This document shows positions 1 through 6,606 of a stretch of DNA of 11,464 nucleotides, in pieces; position 1 is the first letter of the stretch, and each line of letters opens with the position of its first letter. The stretch covers positions 1 to 11,464 of the forward strand of contig CAMLEX010000086.1 of assembly GCA_946479055.1 (NCBI GenBank), in the 5' to 3' direction. Source of the stretch: an uncultured Bacteroidota bacterium (lineage in GTDB: Bacteria > Bacteroidota > Bacteroidia > Chitinophagales > Chitinophagaceae). A model generated the notes under the pieces. The model saw only the letters and a program-made list of their open reading frames with translations. It did not search any database and was not told the DNA's origin. The position numbers were made by a program, and so were the translations under genes.

Positions 1-51
1 CATATTGTTATGCAAATACAAAAAATTCTTTCAACTCTTTTTTAATAATCC

Positions 52-86
52 AATGAGCCGTTCTGTCCCTGGCAGGACGGTTCATT
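52..86. terminator. Strong hairpin, probable transcription terminator
   Basis: A near-continuous 16-bp stem (52-67 paired with 71-86, three of the pairs G-U) closes a 3-base loop. The core is CCGT/ACGG with CTG/CAG above it. No clean T-run follows on either strand, so the strand it serves is uncertain. On the plus strand it would end a gene lying to the left of the window; frame 1 is open from base 1 to a TAA at 43-45, which could be the tail of such a gene. On the minus strand it would lie just past a TAA at 86-88. Confidence 0.55.
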
Positions 87-385
87 TAATATAGAACTTC
101 AGGCAATATCTCTATGTCATGGCCAATAAGACACAGGTATTTTGTTGAAATTTGGGTAATGAACTTAATCAAAGACTTTAGTGCTTTGACAATGTTCCTG
201 CTGAACCTTTTCCACGTTTCATTGGGACTTTCGACAGTTGGATCCAAACTAAATTCCGCCTTCCTGATTTGTTGGGGTGGCAGAGAAGTATCTATTCTCA
301 ATACGGTTACAAACAGCCTGTAGTAACCTTGTGAAAATAATATGTGCAGGTTTTAGGACCATCCCATTCCTTTGTTTAGATTTGG
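87..385. other. Stretch without a supportable gene
   Basis: About 300 bases between the first hairpin and the LytTR remnant. Both strands carry a short open frame: minus strand about 86-355 and plus strand 114-323. Neither gives a recognisable family or motif. The minus-strand frame can only begin at a TTG or further upstream without a start, and it lies directly downstream of the decayed LytTR gene on the same strand. Both frames may be chance or remnants. I see no RNA gene, no repeat longer than a few bases and no insertion-sequence ends here. Confidence 0.4.
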
Positions 386-589
386 TTATATCCCAAGCGC
401 CTGCAAAAAACGTTCTTTATAAGTATCTCCGATGGGCAGGTACACATTACCAATAATCACCTTACCACGGCTCAGGAAATTAATTTTATTCTTATTTATG
501 ATATACGATTTGAGTCTAGAGCCAGATACCTTAATAGGTAATGCCTGCTGATAGGAATAAGGGTGATTTATTTTTAATGATAATGGTAA
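386..589 (-). pseudogene. LytTR-type response regulator, C-terminal remnant
   Basis: The minus strand reads open from 589 to a TAA at 388-386. Its last ~50 codons look like the end of a LytTR DNA-binding domain: KSYIINKNKINFLSRG, then KVIIGNVY, then LPIGDTYKERFLQALGI and stop. This matches the family pattern in which an (R/K)SYIVN strand is followed by a (V/I)IG strand and a closing LPIG.sY...FL..L helix. Upstream the frame closes at a stop at 590-592, no start codon fits, and neither the first LytTR strands nor a receiver domain is visible. Residues just before KSYIIN do not follow the usual VHRS pattern, so the match fades there. Intact relatives are about 230-260 residues long, so only about a fifth is left. 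I infer a decayed two-component regulator of the LytR/AlgR type. It runs opposite to the sigma-factor locus. Confidence 0.6.
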
Positions 590-904
590 TTAACTAACCA
601 CGCCCATAATAATATTATCCATCGTATAAGTAAATTTATCCATTACCCAAGGATGGACTTTGTAATAATTTTAGTGTTGTTAATATTTGTTCGGTTTATG
701 TCTGTTTTGAAGGTGGTGTGATAGCAACAAATATTGTATGAAGTAGATTCTGTTACTTTCTTTAAAAAAATGAATGGGTTTATAAACCCTGGTAGAATAA
801 TTATTTGAATAATCAGGAGCGGGAGTTTATTTCGTCCCATTCGTCTTTTCATGTTGCTGTTATAAAACCAAAACATCGCCAGGGTAATTGCTGCTGCTTT
901 AAAT
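590..904. other. AT-rich intergenic region upstream of the sigma factor
   Basis: No gene can be supported here. A minus-strand open frame at 643-876 has low-complexity, Ile/Asn/Lys-rich content typical of translated AT-rich spacer and no recognisable family. The region must hold the promoter of the sigma factor gene. One weak candidate for the Bacteroidota housekeeping promoter is TTTG at 659-662 followed by a TATTTG-containing box ending at 689. It deviates from the TAnnTTTG consensus and would leave a leader of about 200 bases, so I give it little weight. Confidence 0.35.
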
Positions 905-1468
905 ATGAAAAATCTATGGGAAAGATTGCGTCAGGATGATGCGGGAGCAATGGTTTTGTTATATGAGCAATCGTATGCTGACTTATTGAGTTATGGTGTT
1001 CAGCTAAGTGATAATATCGAATCAACTAAGGATGCTATCAATGATATTTTTCTGAACCTTTGGGATAATCGTTCAAATTTAAAGCCAGTAGAAAATGTAA
1101 AAGCCTATTTGTTTGCCTGTTTGCGCCGGAAAATTTTTCAGTCAGCGTCAATCAGCCGGAAAATCAGCGCTGTGGCAGATGAATCCCAACTTTTCAGTCA
1201 GGGATTAGATTTGTCGCATGAAGATATTCTTATGGCCATGCAGCGTTCGGATGAAATACGACGCAAAGTACAGAAGGCATTGGAAAAACTAACGGAAAGG
1301 CAAAGGGAACTGATTCAGATGAAATATTTTAAAGGAATGGATTATCATCAAATCGAAGAAAATACCGGAATGAATATACAAACCGCATACAACACAATGC
1401 GCAATGCTATGAAAATTCTGGCTAGTGAATTAAGGGATATATTTCTAGTAATAGTAATTATATTTTAG
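905..1468 (+). CDS. ECF-family RNA polymerase sigma factor
   Basis: This 187-residue protein is an extracytoplasmic-function (sigma-70 group 4) sigma factor of the type found next to FecR genes in Bacteroidota. Region 2 lies at about residues 13-80 and contains the acidic AINDIFLNLWDNR segment for core polymerase and -10 recognition, then ENVKAYLFACLRRKIF. A linker (about 80-120) leads to region 4 at about 125-175: ALEKLTERQRELIQMKYF followed by the helix-turn-helix MDYHQIEENTGMNIQTAYN. The ATG at 905 is preceded by AT-rich sequence and no Shine-Dalgarno, normal for this phylum. The next gene is a FecR anti-sigma factor, so the pair should act as regulator and restrainer. The C-terminus ends in a short hydrophobic run, FLVIVIIF. 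Family assignment is firm; the target promoter, probably that of the susC operon, is inferred. Confidence 0.93.
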   Translation: MKNLWERLRQDDAGAMVLLYEQSYADLLSYGVQLSDNIESTKDAINDIFLNLWDNRSNLKPVENVKAYLFACLRRKIFQSASISRKISAVADESQLFSQGLDLSHEDILMAMQRSDEIRRKVQKALEKLTERQRELIQMKYFKGMDYHQIEENTGMNIQTAYNTMRNAMKILASELRDIFLVIVIIF

Positions 1469-1652
1469 CAGCCAACAATGCGGGCGGTAACTTTTTTTGC
1501 TAATCTTAATAACACTTTACCAGTACTTACAAGAATTCAAGTTTCCTGTTACGTTTTTCTCAGTATTTCACTTACAAAATAATTGCACAACTTTCTTCTG
1601 CACTTCATCCTAAAATAGCAGTACAGTATTTCTCTTCTTCAAAATGCAATCG

Positions 1653-1687
1653 TTTGTGCACGTTTTTTTAAAAAAAAGTTAAGTTTT
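1653..1687 (+). promoter_or_regulatory. Possible promoter of the fecR gene
   Basis: Upstream of fecR there is a TTTG at 1653-1656 and TAAGTTTT at 1680-1687, which matches the Bacteroidota -7 consensus TAnnTTTG at all but the last base. The spacing of 23 bases is a little wider than the usual 19-21. Between the boxes lies a T7-A8 tract (1663-1677) that would make a stiff, curved segment. If real, transcription would start about 50 bases before the fecR ATG, making fecR transcription partly independent of the sigma gene. This is a by-eye match in a T-rich region and could be chance. Confidence 0.25.
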
Positions 1688-1741
1688 TCTTAGTAGAAAT
1701 TTCTTTTCCCTCGCTTCTTACTCTTAACCATTAGCATTTTT

Positions 1742-2965
1742 ATGGATTATGAATTGCGGCAAATAGAAGAGCTGTTGACAGATGAATCATTCTTGAAATT
1801 TTGCGCCGGTGATGAAATCGAGAAGAAACGTTGGGAAAAATATCTGCAGGAGAATCCGGAATTGAACCGGCAGGCCGGTAGAGCAATGAAAATTTATACG
1901 CTAATAAAAGCTGAGCTAACTGATACTCCGGAAGAGGTGGAGAGATTCAGGAGTTTATTACGCCAGCATACAATCTCTGATAGCGGAAAGGATGTAATGC
2001 AACCGACGGTAATAGAAATGCCGGTTCAGAGAAAAAGATGGAATTGGGCTGTAGCTGCTGCGGTAATCACAGTGGTAGTAACATCCTGGTACTTTGGCGT
2101 CTTTAATACTCCTGGAAATAAAGCAGGTGTAACCGAAGACAAATTTGAGCACTTAAAAAATGATGTAGCTCCGGGTGGAGATAAAGCCGTGCTTACCCTG
2201 GGAGACGGTTCTCAAATAGTCCTGGACAGTATTCAAAATGGAACGCTAAGCCAACAGGGCAATGTAAAAGTTATAAAATTAAACAATGGCCAATTGAAGT
2301 ATAACACAGCTACTGGACATCCGGCAGAAGTTCTTTACAATACCTTAAGTACTCCCAAAGGTGGGCAATATAAAATCATTTTATCGGATGCTACAGAAGT
2401 ATGGCTGAATGCTGCGTCTTCTATTCGTTATCCCACATCATTTGCTGGAAAAGAACGGAGGGTTGAAATAACGGGGGAGGCTTATTTCGAAGTAGCTGAA
2501 AATGCAGCTATTCCTTTTAAAGTAGAAACAAGGGGTATGGAAATAGAAGTTTTAGGAACACATTTTAATGTAAATACTTATGAAGATGAACAAGCGATAC
2601 GTACAACGCTTTTGGAAGGATCTGTAAAACTAACGAAGCAAGACGCTACTGCAATAATGAAACCAGGACAACAGATTCAATTTACAAAAGCCGGTGAAAT
2701 GAAAATGATAAACAACGCTGATTTGGAAGAAGCGATAGCCTGGAAGAATGGGGTATTTCAATTCAATAATGCCAGTATAGATGTAGTGTTGCGGCAATTA
2801 ACAAGATGGTATGATATAGAAGTCGAATTCCAGGGAAAACCATCTGCATTGCGATTTGACGGTGAGGTATCCCGGAACAGCAATCTCTCCCAGGTATTGC
2901 AAATTTTAAATTATAGTGGAGTGAATTTTGAAATTGAAGGCAAGAAACTTATTGTGAAATCATAA
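1742..2965 (+). CDS. FecR-family anti-sigma factor (transmembrane signal transducer)
   Basis: A 407-residue inner-membrane regulator that would hold the neighbouring ECF sigma factor and receive the signal from the STN domain of SusC. Residues 1-99 are a charged cytoplasmic part, one membrane segment lies at about 100-121 (WNWAVAAAVITVVVTSWYF), and the rest is periplasmic. The FecR domain is at about 203-297, with the hallmark runs STPKGGQYKIILSDATEVWLN, TGEAYFEVAEN, PFKVET and VLGTHFNVNTYEDE, then LLEGSV. The C-terminal ~70 residues (from WKNGVFQFNNASIDVVLRQL to the end) are a DUF4974-like domain resembling an STN fold, seen in almost all Bacteroidota FecR proteins. Length and domain order are complete. 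It sits 273 bases after the sigma gene and about 200 before susC. Topology and partnership are inferred from the family. Confidence 0.94.
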   Translation: MDYELRQIEELLTDESFLKFCAGDEIEKKRWEKYLQENPELNRQAGRAMKIYTLIKAELTDTPEEVERFRSLLRQHTISDSGKDVMQPTVIEMPVQRKRWNWAVAAAVITVVVTSWYFGVFNTPGNKAGVTEDKFEHLKNDVAPGGDKAVLTLGDGSQIVLDSIQNGTLSQQGNVKVIKLNNGQLKYNTATGHPAEVLYNTLSTPKGGQYKIILSDATEVWLNAASSIRYPTSFAGKERRVEITGEAYFEVAENAAIPFKVETRGMEIEVLGTHFNVNTYEDEQAIRTTLLEGSVKLTKQDATAIMKPGQQIQFTKAGEMKMINNADLEEAIAWKNGVFQFNNASIDVVLRQLTRWYDIEVEFQGKPSALRFDGEVSRNSNLSQVLQILNYSGVNFEIEGKKLIVKS

Positions 2966-3005
2966 AAAATTTATAAGTCAAAATTTTTAACGTAAGAGGC
3001 TTTAA

Positions 3006-3105
3006 AGTTAACTCAAGAAAAAGCCCGCATGATCCCGATGGTTATCGGTGCAGGCGGGCAGATCGGAAGTGCGACTAACACTTCCGATCAGTATCTGAGT
3101 TAACT
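3006..3105 (+). promoter_or_regulatory. Nested inverted repeats able to fold as a three-way junction
   Basis: The fecR-susC spacer contains an outer perfect 10-bp inverted repeat (AGTTAACTCA at 3006-3015 with TGAGTTAACT at 3096-3105) that encloses two further hairpins. The first, 3023-3059, has a 6-bp GCCCGC/GCGGGC base, an internal loop, and an upper CCGAT/ATCGG stem on a GGTT loop. The second, 3061-3089, is a perfect 11-bp stem (GATCGGAAGTG/CACTTCCGATC) with a 7-base loop. Only one base separates the inner arms. No T-run follows, so it is not a textbook intrinsic terminator. It may be a fecR terminator, a leader structure of the susC transcript, an mRNA-processing site, or a small palindromic repeat element. 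The pairing is seen directly; the function is unknown. Confidence 0.6.
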
Positions 3106-3163
3106 CTATTAAAACAAATCAGGAACGACTGTTTATTTATTGTTTAACCCCAAAACTAAAGGT

Positions 3164-6100
3164 ATGCATTTAAAGGCTTTTTGCCAATCCCGGTGTGTCA
3201 TTTCGGGACCAATCACCAAAACGCTGCTTGTTATGAAATTAACAGCAATTATTTTATTGGCTACTGCTCTGCAGGTAAGTGCCAATGGATATTCCCAAAA
3301 AGTAAGTTTGTCCGTTAAGGATGGCTCATTAAAAAAAGTATTCTGGCAAATCAAAAAACAAACAGGGTACTTATTCTTTTGCAATGCGGATTGGTTGCAA
3401 AAATCTGAAAATGTAACTATCCAGGTAAAAGATGTTTCTATTGAAGAAGCATTAGAGATTGTTTTCAGAAACCAACCGCTGGAATACAGTATCGTAAACA
3501 AAACTGTAGTCATAAGACTAAAAAAAGAAACTCCAGCATTAAAGCTCCTCCCTGCAGTGATTGAACGCATCATTAAAGGAAAAATCAGTGATGAAAAAGG
3601 CCTGCCGCTTGCCGGTGCCAGTGTAAAAATAAAAGGTGCGAAGTCAGGAACATATACTAATGAGAATGGCGAATTTTTCATAGAGGTTGATGAAAAATCC
3701 GTACTAGTCATTTCTTATGTGGGGTATAAGCAACAGGAAATTGTAGCAGACAGCGCTGCTGAATTAACGGTTAAACTGGTTGCTTCCAGTTCCGAGTTGA
3801 CCGATGTAGTAGTTGTGGCGTATGGTACGCAGAAAAAAACTTCGCTGACTGCGGCGGTTTCCACTATTAAGGGATCTGAAATCGCTGCTTTGCCAATAGC
3901 CAACCTAACTAATGCTATCGGTGGCAGGGTTCCTGGTGTTATTTTTCGCCAGAATAGTGGCGAACCGGGTTTCGATGGAGCTTCACTTTTAATCCGGGGT
4001 ATTGGTACGACAGGTGCGACAGCCCCGTTGGTTGTAGTAGATGGTGTGCCGCGGAGTATGGGTCAACTTGACCCTAATAGCGTAGCAAGCATTACATTCT
4101 TAAAGGACGCGGCAGCTGTTGCGCCATATGGAGTGGCAGGCGCTAACGGTGTAATACTAATTACTACCAAAAAAGGTAATAGCGGAAAACCGGTGCTGGT
4201 GTATAATGCTTATTATGGACTTCAAAATCCTACCCGGCTTCCTGACATGGTTGATGCGTATGAATATGTCACTATGCGCAATGTCGCAAATGCCAATGCG
4301 AGTCCGCCTCAGCCTCCGGTTTATACAGCCGAGGAGGTCGAGAAGTTTCGCAACGGTTCAGATCCCGACCGCTATCCCAATCATGATGTATTGGGAGAAA
4401 TGATTAACAAGAATACAAAGATAATGGGACACAATCTTTCTATTTCGGGAGGGTCAGAAAAAATAAAATATTTTGGAAGCTTAGGCTATCTCGACCAGGA
4501 CGGCATGTGGGGGCCAACTAATTTTAAACGTTATAATTTACTTTCAAATATAGAGGCACAACCTACAGCCACAACAAAGTTTTCCATTTCATTAAATGGA
4601 AGAATAGAGGATAAACGATTCCCGGCTATAAGTGCCGCTTCAATTTTTGATCAGCTTTATCGTACTCCACCTATTGCTCCTTTAACATTTAGCAACGGAC
4701 TTTGGGGATCTTATATCGGCAGGTCGGCTTATGGAAACGTGTTTAAAAGTGGTTACTCCAACAGTCTCAGTCAGGTTCTGCTGACACAGATCTCTTTAGA
4801 ACAGCAATTATCATTTATAAAGGGGTTGAGTGCCCGCGTTGTTTTTAGTTACGACTTTAACGAACCTGCCGGAGGAAACGACAGGAGTACTAATAAAACC
4901 TGGAGAACCCCAATACCGTACTATACCGTAAATACATCAACTACGCCTTATACATATCCACAGGCCGGAACAGATGGGCCAGCAAAACCTAATTACACGG
5001 TTTCACTTTTGCAAAGTCAGGCATTTACTTACCAGGGATACCTGAATTATAACAACAGATTCGGTAAACATGATATTGGAGGAACGTTGGTGCTGGAATC
5101 GCGCAATACGAAACTCATGTCACTGATGGCCTCCCGGACGAATTTCAACGTGAGTGTACCTGAACTTAGCAATGGAAGTTTTAATGCTACGGATATTAGT
5201 AACTCAGGCTTTTCAAGTGAGGCAAAACAACGGGGTTTGATATTCAGAACAACTTACGCTTATGATGATAAATATTTGTTTGAAGCATCAGGGCGCTATG
5301 ACGGCCACTATGCATTTGCGCCAGGAAAGCGCTACAGTCTTTTTCCGGCCGTGTCTGTAGGATGGCGTGCTTCAGAGGAAAAATTTATTTCCAGTAATAT
5401 GTCGTGGATCGATAATTTAAAATTTCGTGCTTCATACGGTGAAAGCGGTGCTTTACCATCGGGCGGCGCATTTCAATACATTAGCGCTTACGCCTTATAT
5501 GGTAATAGCGCTGTATTGGCCACAACGGGCACACAGGGATTGAGAGAACTACTCGAGCCAAATAAGAATATAACCTGGGAAAAAGCCAAAAAGACTAACA
5601 TAGGATTTGAGTTATCCATCTTTAATGGCTTGTTCTATATAGAAGCTGATTATTTCACTGAGAAGAGAAACGATATGCTTGTATCACCGCAGATACTGGT
5701 GCCGGCTGAGTATGGTATTGGCATTGCACAAGAAAATGCAGCGGCGATGAAGAATAAAGGATTCGAATTTATAGCAGGTTCCAACTACACTGTTAACAAA
5801 GATCTGAAACTAAGCCTTACGACTAATTTTACCTATGCCAAAAATAAATTAGTGCAGGTATTTGAGGGAGCAGCAACCTTCAACAATCCTAATCGGAGAA
5901 TTACCGGTCGCCCATTGGGTTATCAGTTTGGCTACAATGCATTGGGTCTGTTTCAGCAAAGTGATGATAAGAACGGAAACGGCACCATTGAAAGCAGTGA
6001 ATACGATATAATACAATTTGGAACGTTACGTCCCGGCGATATTAGGTATGAAGATGTAAATGGCGATAAAAAGATAACCCCGGAAGATTTTAAACCTATC

Positions 6101-6589
6101 GGCAAATCAGCTACTCCTGAGATTATTTATGGGTTTTCACCTGCCGTTGTATTCAAAGGGTTTGATCTAAACCTTTTGTTCCAGGGTGCGGCCAACAGGC
6201 ACTTTTATATTAATGGACAGGCTGCATGGCCATTCTCTAACTCCGGGTCGGCTTTAAAGGCAACCCTCGATTACTGGACTCCGGAAAACACCGATGCAAA
6301 GTACCCCAGGGTAACGTCCCAGCCAACAAGCAATAACATTCAAACTTCATCCTGGTGGATAAAAAGCGGCAGCTACCTCCGATTGAAGTCAGCCGAAATA
6401 GGATATACTTTGCCGGCAAAAATTATATCAGTGGTGAAAATGCAATCAGCAAGATTTTACCTTTCTGGTCAAAACATCTTTACAATCAGTAAAGAAATAA
6501 AGGATTTTGACCCGGAGATCAGTGCAAACAATGGTAATTACTATCCACAACAGTCGGTAATTTCTGCAGGTGTAAACATTACTTTCTAA
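3164..6589 (+). CDS. SusC/RagA-family TonB-dependent outer-membrane transporter with STN domain
   Basis: A 1141-residue outer-membrane importer. The N-terminal leader has its hydrophobic core at about residues 21-40 (LLVMKLTAIILLATALQVSA). An STN signalling domain follows at about 48-117 (LKKVFWQIKKQTGYLF, then VSIEEAL), a carboxypeptidase-regulatory-like domain at about 137-205, a TonB-box-like ELTDVVVVAYGTQKK at 211-225, and the plug at about 222-338 with LLIRGIGT, PLVVVDGVP, FLKDAAAVAPYG and GANGVILITTKKG. The rest is the beta barrel, ending in the outer-membrane-type terminal Phe (SAGVNITF). Acidic turns DKNGNGTIE (935) and EDVNGDKKITPED (963) are typical of SusC and may bind calcium. I chose the ATG at 3164; an in-frame TTG at 3140 and the ATG at 3233 (MKLTAII) are alternatives. 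The STN domain ties it to the FecR/sigma pair upstream. The substrate cannot be read from sequence. Confidence 0.95.
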   Translation: MHLKAFCQSRCVISGPITKTLLVMKLTAIILLATALQVSANGYSQKVSLSVKDGSLKKVFWQIKKQTGYLFFCNADWLQKSENVTIQVKDVSIEEALEIVFRNQPLEYSIVNKTVVIRLKKETPALKLLPAVIERIIKGKISDEKGLPLAGASVKIKGAKSGTYTNENGEFFIEVDEKSVLVISYVGYKQQEIVADSAAELTVKLVASSSELTDVVVVAYGTQKKTSLTAAVSTIKGSEIAALPIANLTNAIGGRVPGVIFRQNSGEPGFDGASLLIRGIGTTGATAPLVVVDGVPRSMGQLDPNSVASITFLKDAAAVAPYGVAGANGVILITTKKGNSGKPVLVYNAYYGLQNPTRLPDMVDAYEYVTMRNVANANASPPQPPVYTAEEVEKFRNGSDPDRYPNHDVLGEMINKNTKIMGHNLSISGGSEKIKYFGSLGYLDQDGMWGPTNFKRYNLLSNIEAQPTATTKFSISLNGRIEDKRFPAISAASIFDQLYRTPPIAPLTFSNGLWGSYIGRSAYGNVFKSGYSNSLSQVLLTQISLEQQLSFIKGLSARVVFSYDFNEPAGGNDRSTNKTWRTPIPYYTVNTSTTPYTYPQAGTDGPAKPNYTVSLLQSQAFTYQGYLNYNNRFGKHDIGGTLVLESRNTKLMSLMASRTNFNVSVPELSNGSFNATDISNSGFSSEAKQRGLIFRTTYAYDDKYLFEASGRYDGHYAFAPGKRYSLFPAVSVGWRASEEKFISSNMSWIDNLKFRASYGESGALPSGGAFQYISAYALYGNSAVLATTGTQGLRELLEPNKNITWEKAKKTNIGFELSIFNGLFYIEADYFTEKRNDMLVSPQILVPAEYGIGIAQENAAAMKNKGFEFIAGSNYTVNKDLKLSLTTNFTYAKNKLVQVFEGAATFNNPNRRITGRPLGYQFGYNALGLFQQSDDKNGNGTIESSEYDIIQFGTLRPGDIRYEDVNGDKKITPEDFKPIGKSATPEIIYGFSPAVVFKGFDLNLLFQGAANRHFYINGQAAWPFSNSGSALKATLDYWTPENTDAKYPRVTSQPTSNNIQTSSWWIKSGSYLRLKSAEIGYTLPAKIISVVKMQSARFYLSGQNIFTISKEIKDFDPEISANNGNYYPQQSVISAGVNITF

Positions 6590-6606
6590 CTTTTTAATCC
6601 TAAAAT

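Noticed and set aside
86..355. Minus-strand open frame ending at the first hairpin, possible small gene.
   Set aside because: No ATG, TTG as only start, no recognisable family, and an equally long frame on the other strand (114-323). Described as an unresolved stretch instead.
643..876. Minus-strand frame of 77 codons upstream of the sigma factor.
   Set aside because: Ile/Asn/Thr/Lys-rich content typical of translated AT-rich spacer; no motif; faces away from the locus.
1466..1503. TTAGCA...TGCTAA inverted repeat with a T7 run at 1492-1498 right at the sigma-factor stop, a possible terminator.
   Set aside because: The 6-bp arms are 26 bases apart and the T-run lies inside the loop; no stable stem directly before the T-run.
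3060..3090. AGATCGGAAG and CTTCCGATC resemble the start of the Illumina TruSeq adapter, hinting at adapter contamination.
   Set aside because: The match stops after 10 bases (next bases TGCG, not AGCG), the arms form a perfect 11-bp stem including non-adapter GTG/CAC, and the flanking outer repeat encloses it exactly.
3006..3105. Cloverleaf-like fold with a 7-base loop suggested a tRNA gene.
   Set aside because: Only two arms within a 10-bp outer stem, no T-loop GGTTCGAATCC-like sequence, no D-loop pattern, and an 11-bp arm where a tRNA has 5.
3133..3711. 192-codon minus-strand frame opposite the susC start.
   Set aside because: It is antisense to the signal peptide, STN and carboxypeptidase-regulatory-like domains of SusC, whose motifs are unmistakable; a shadow frame.
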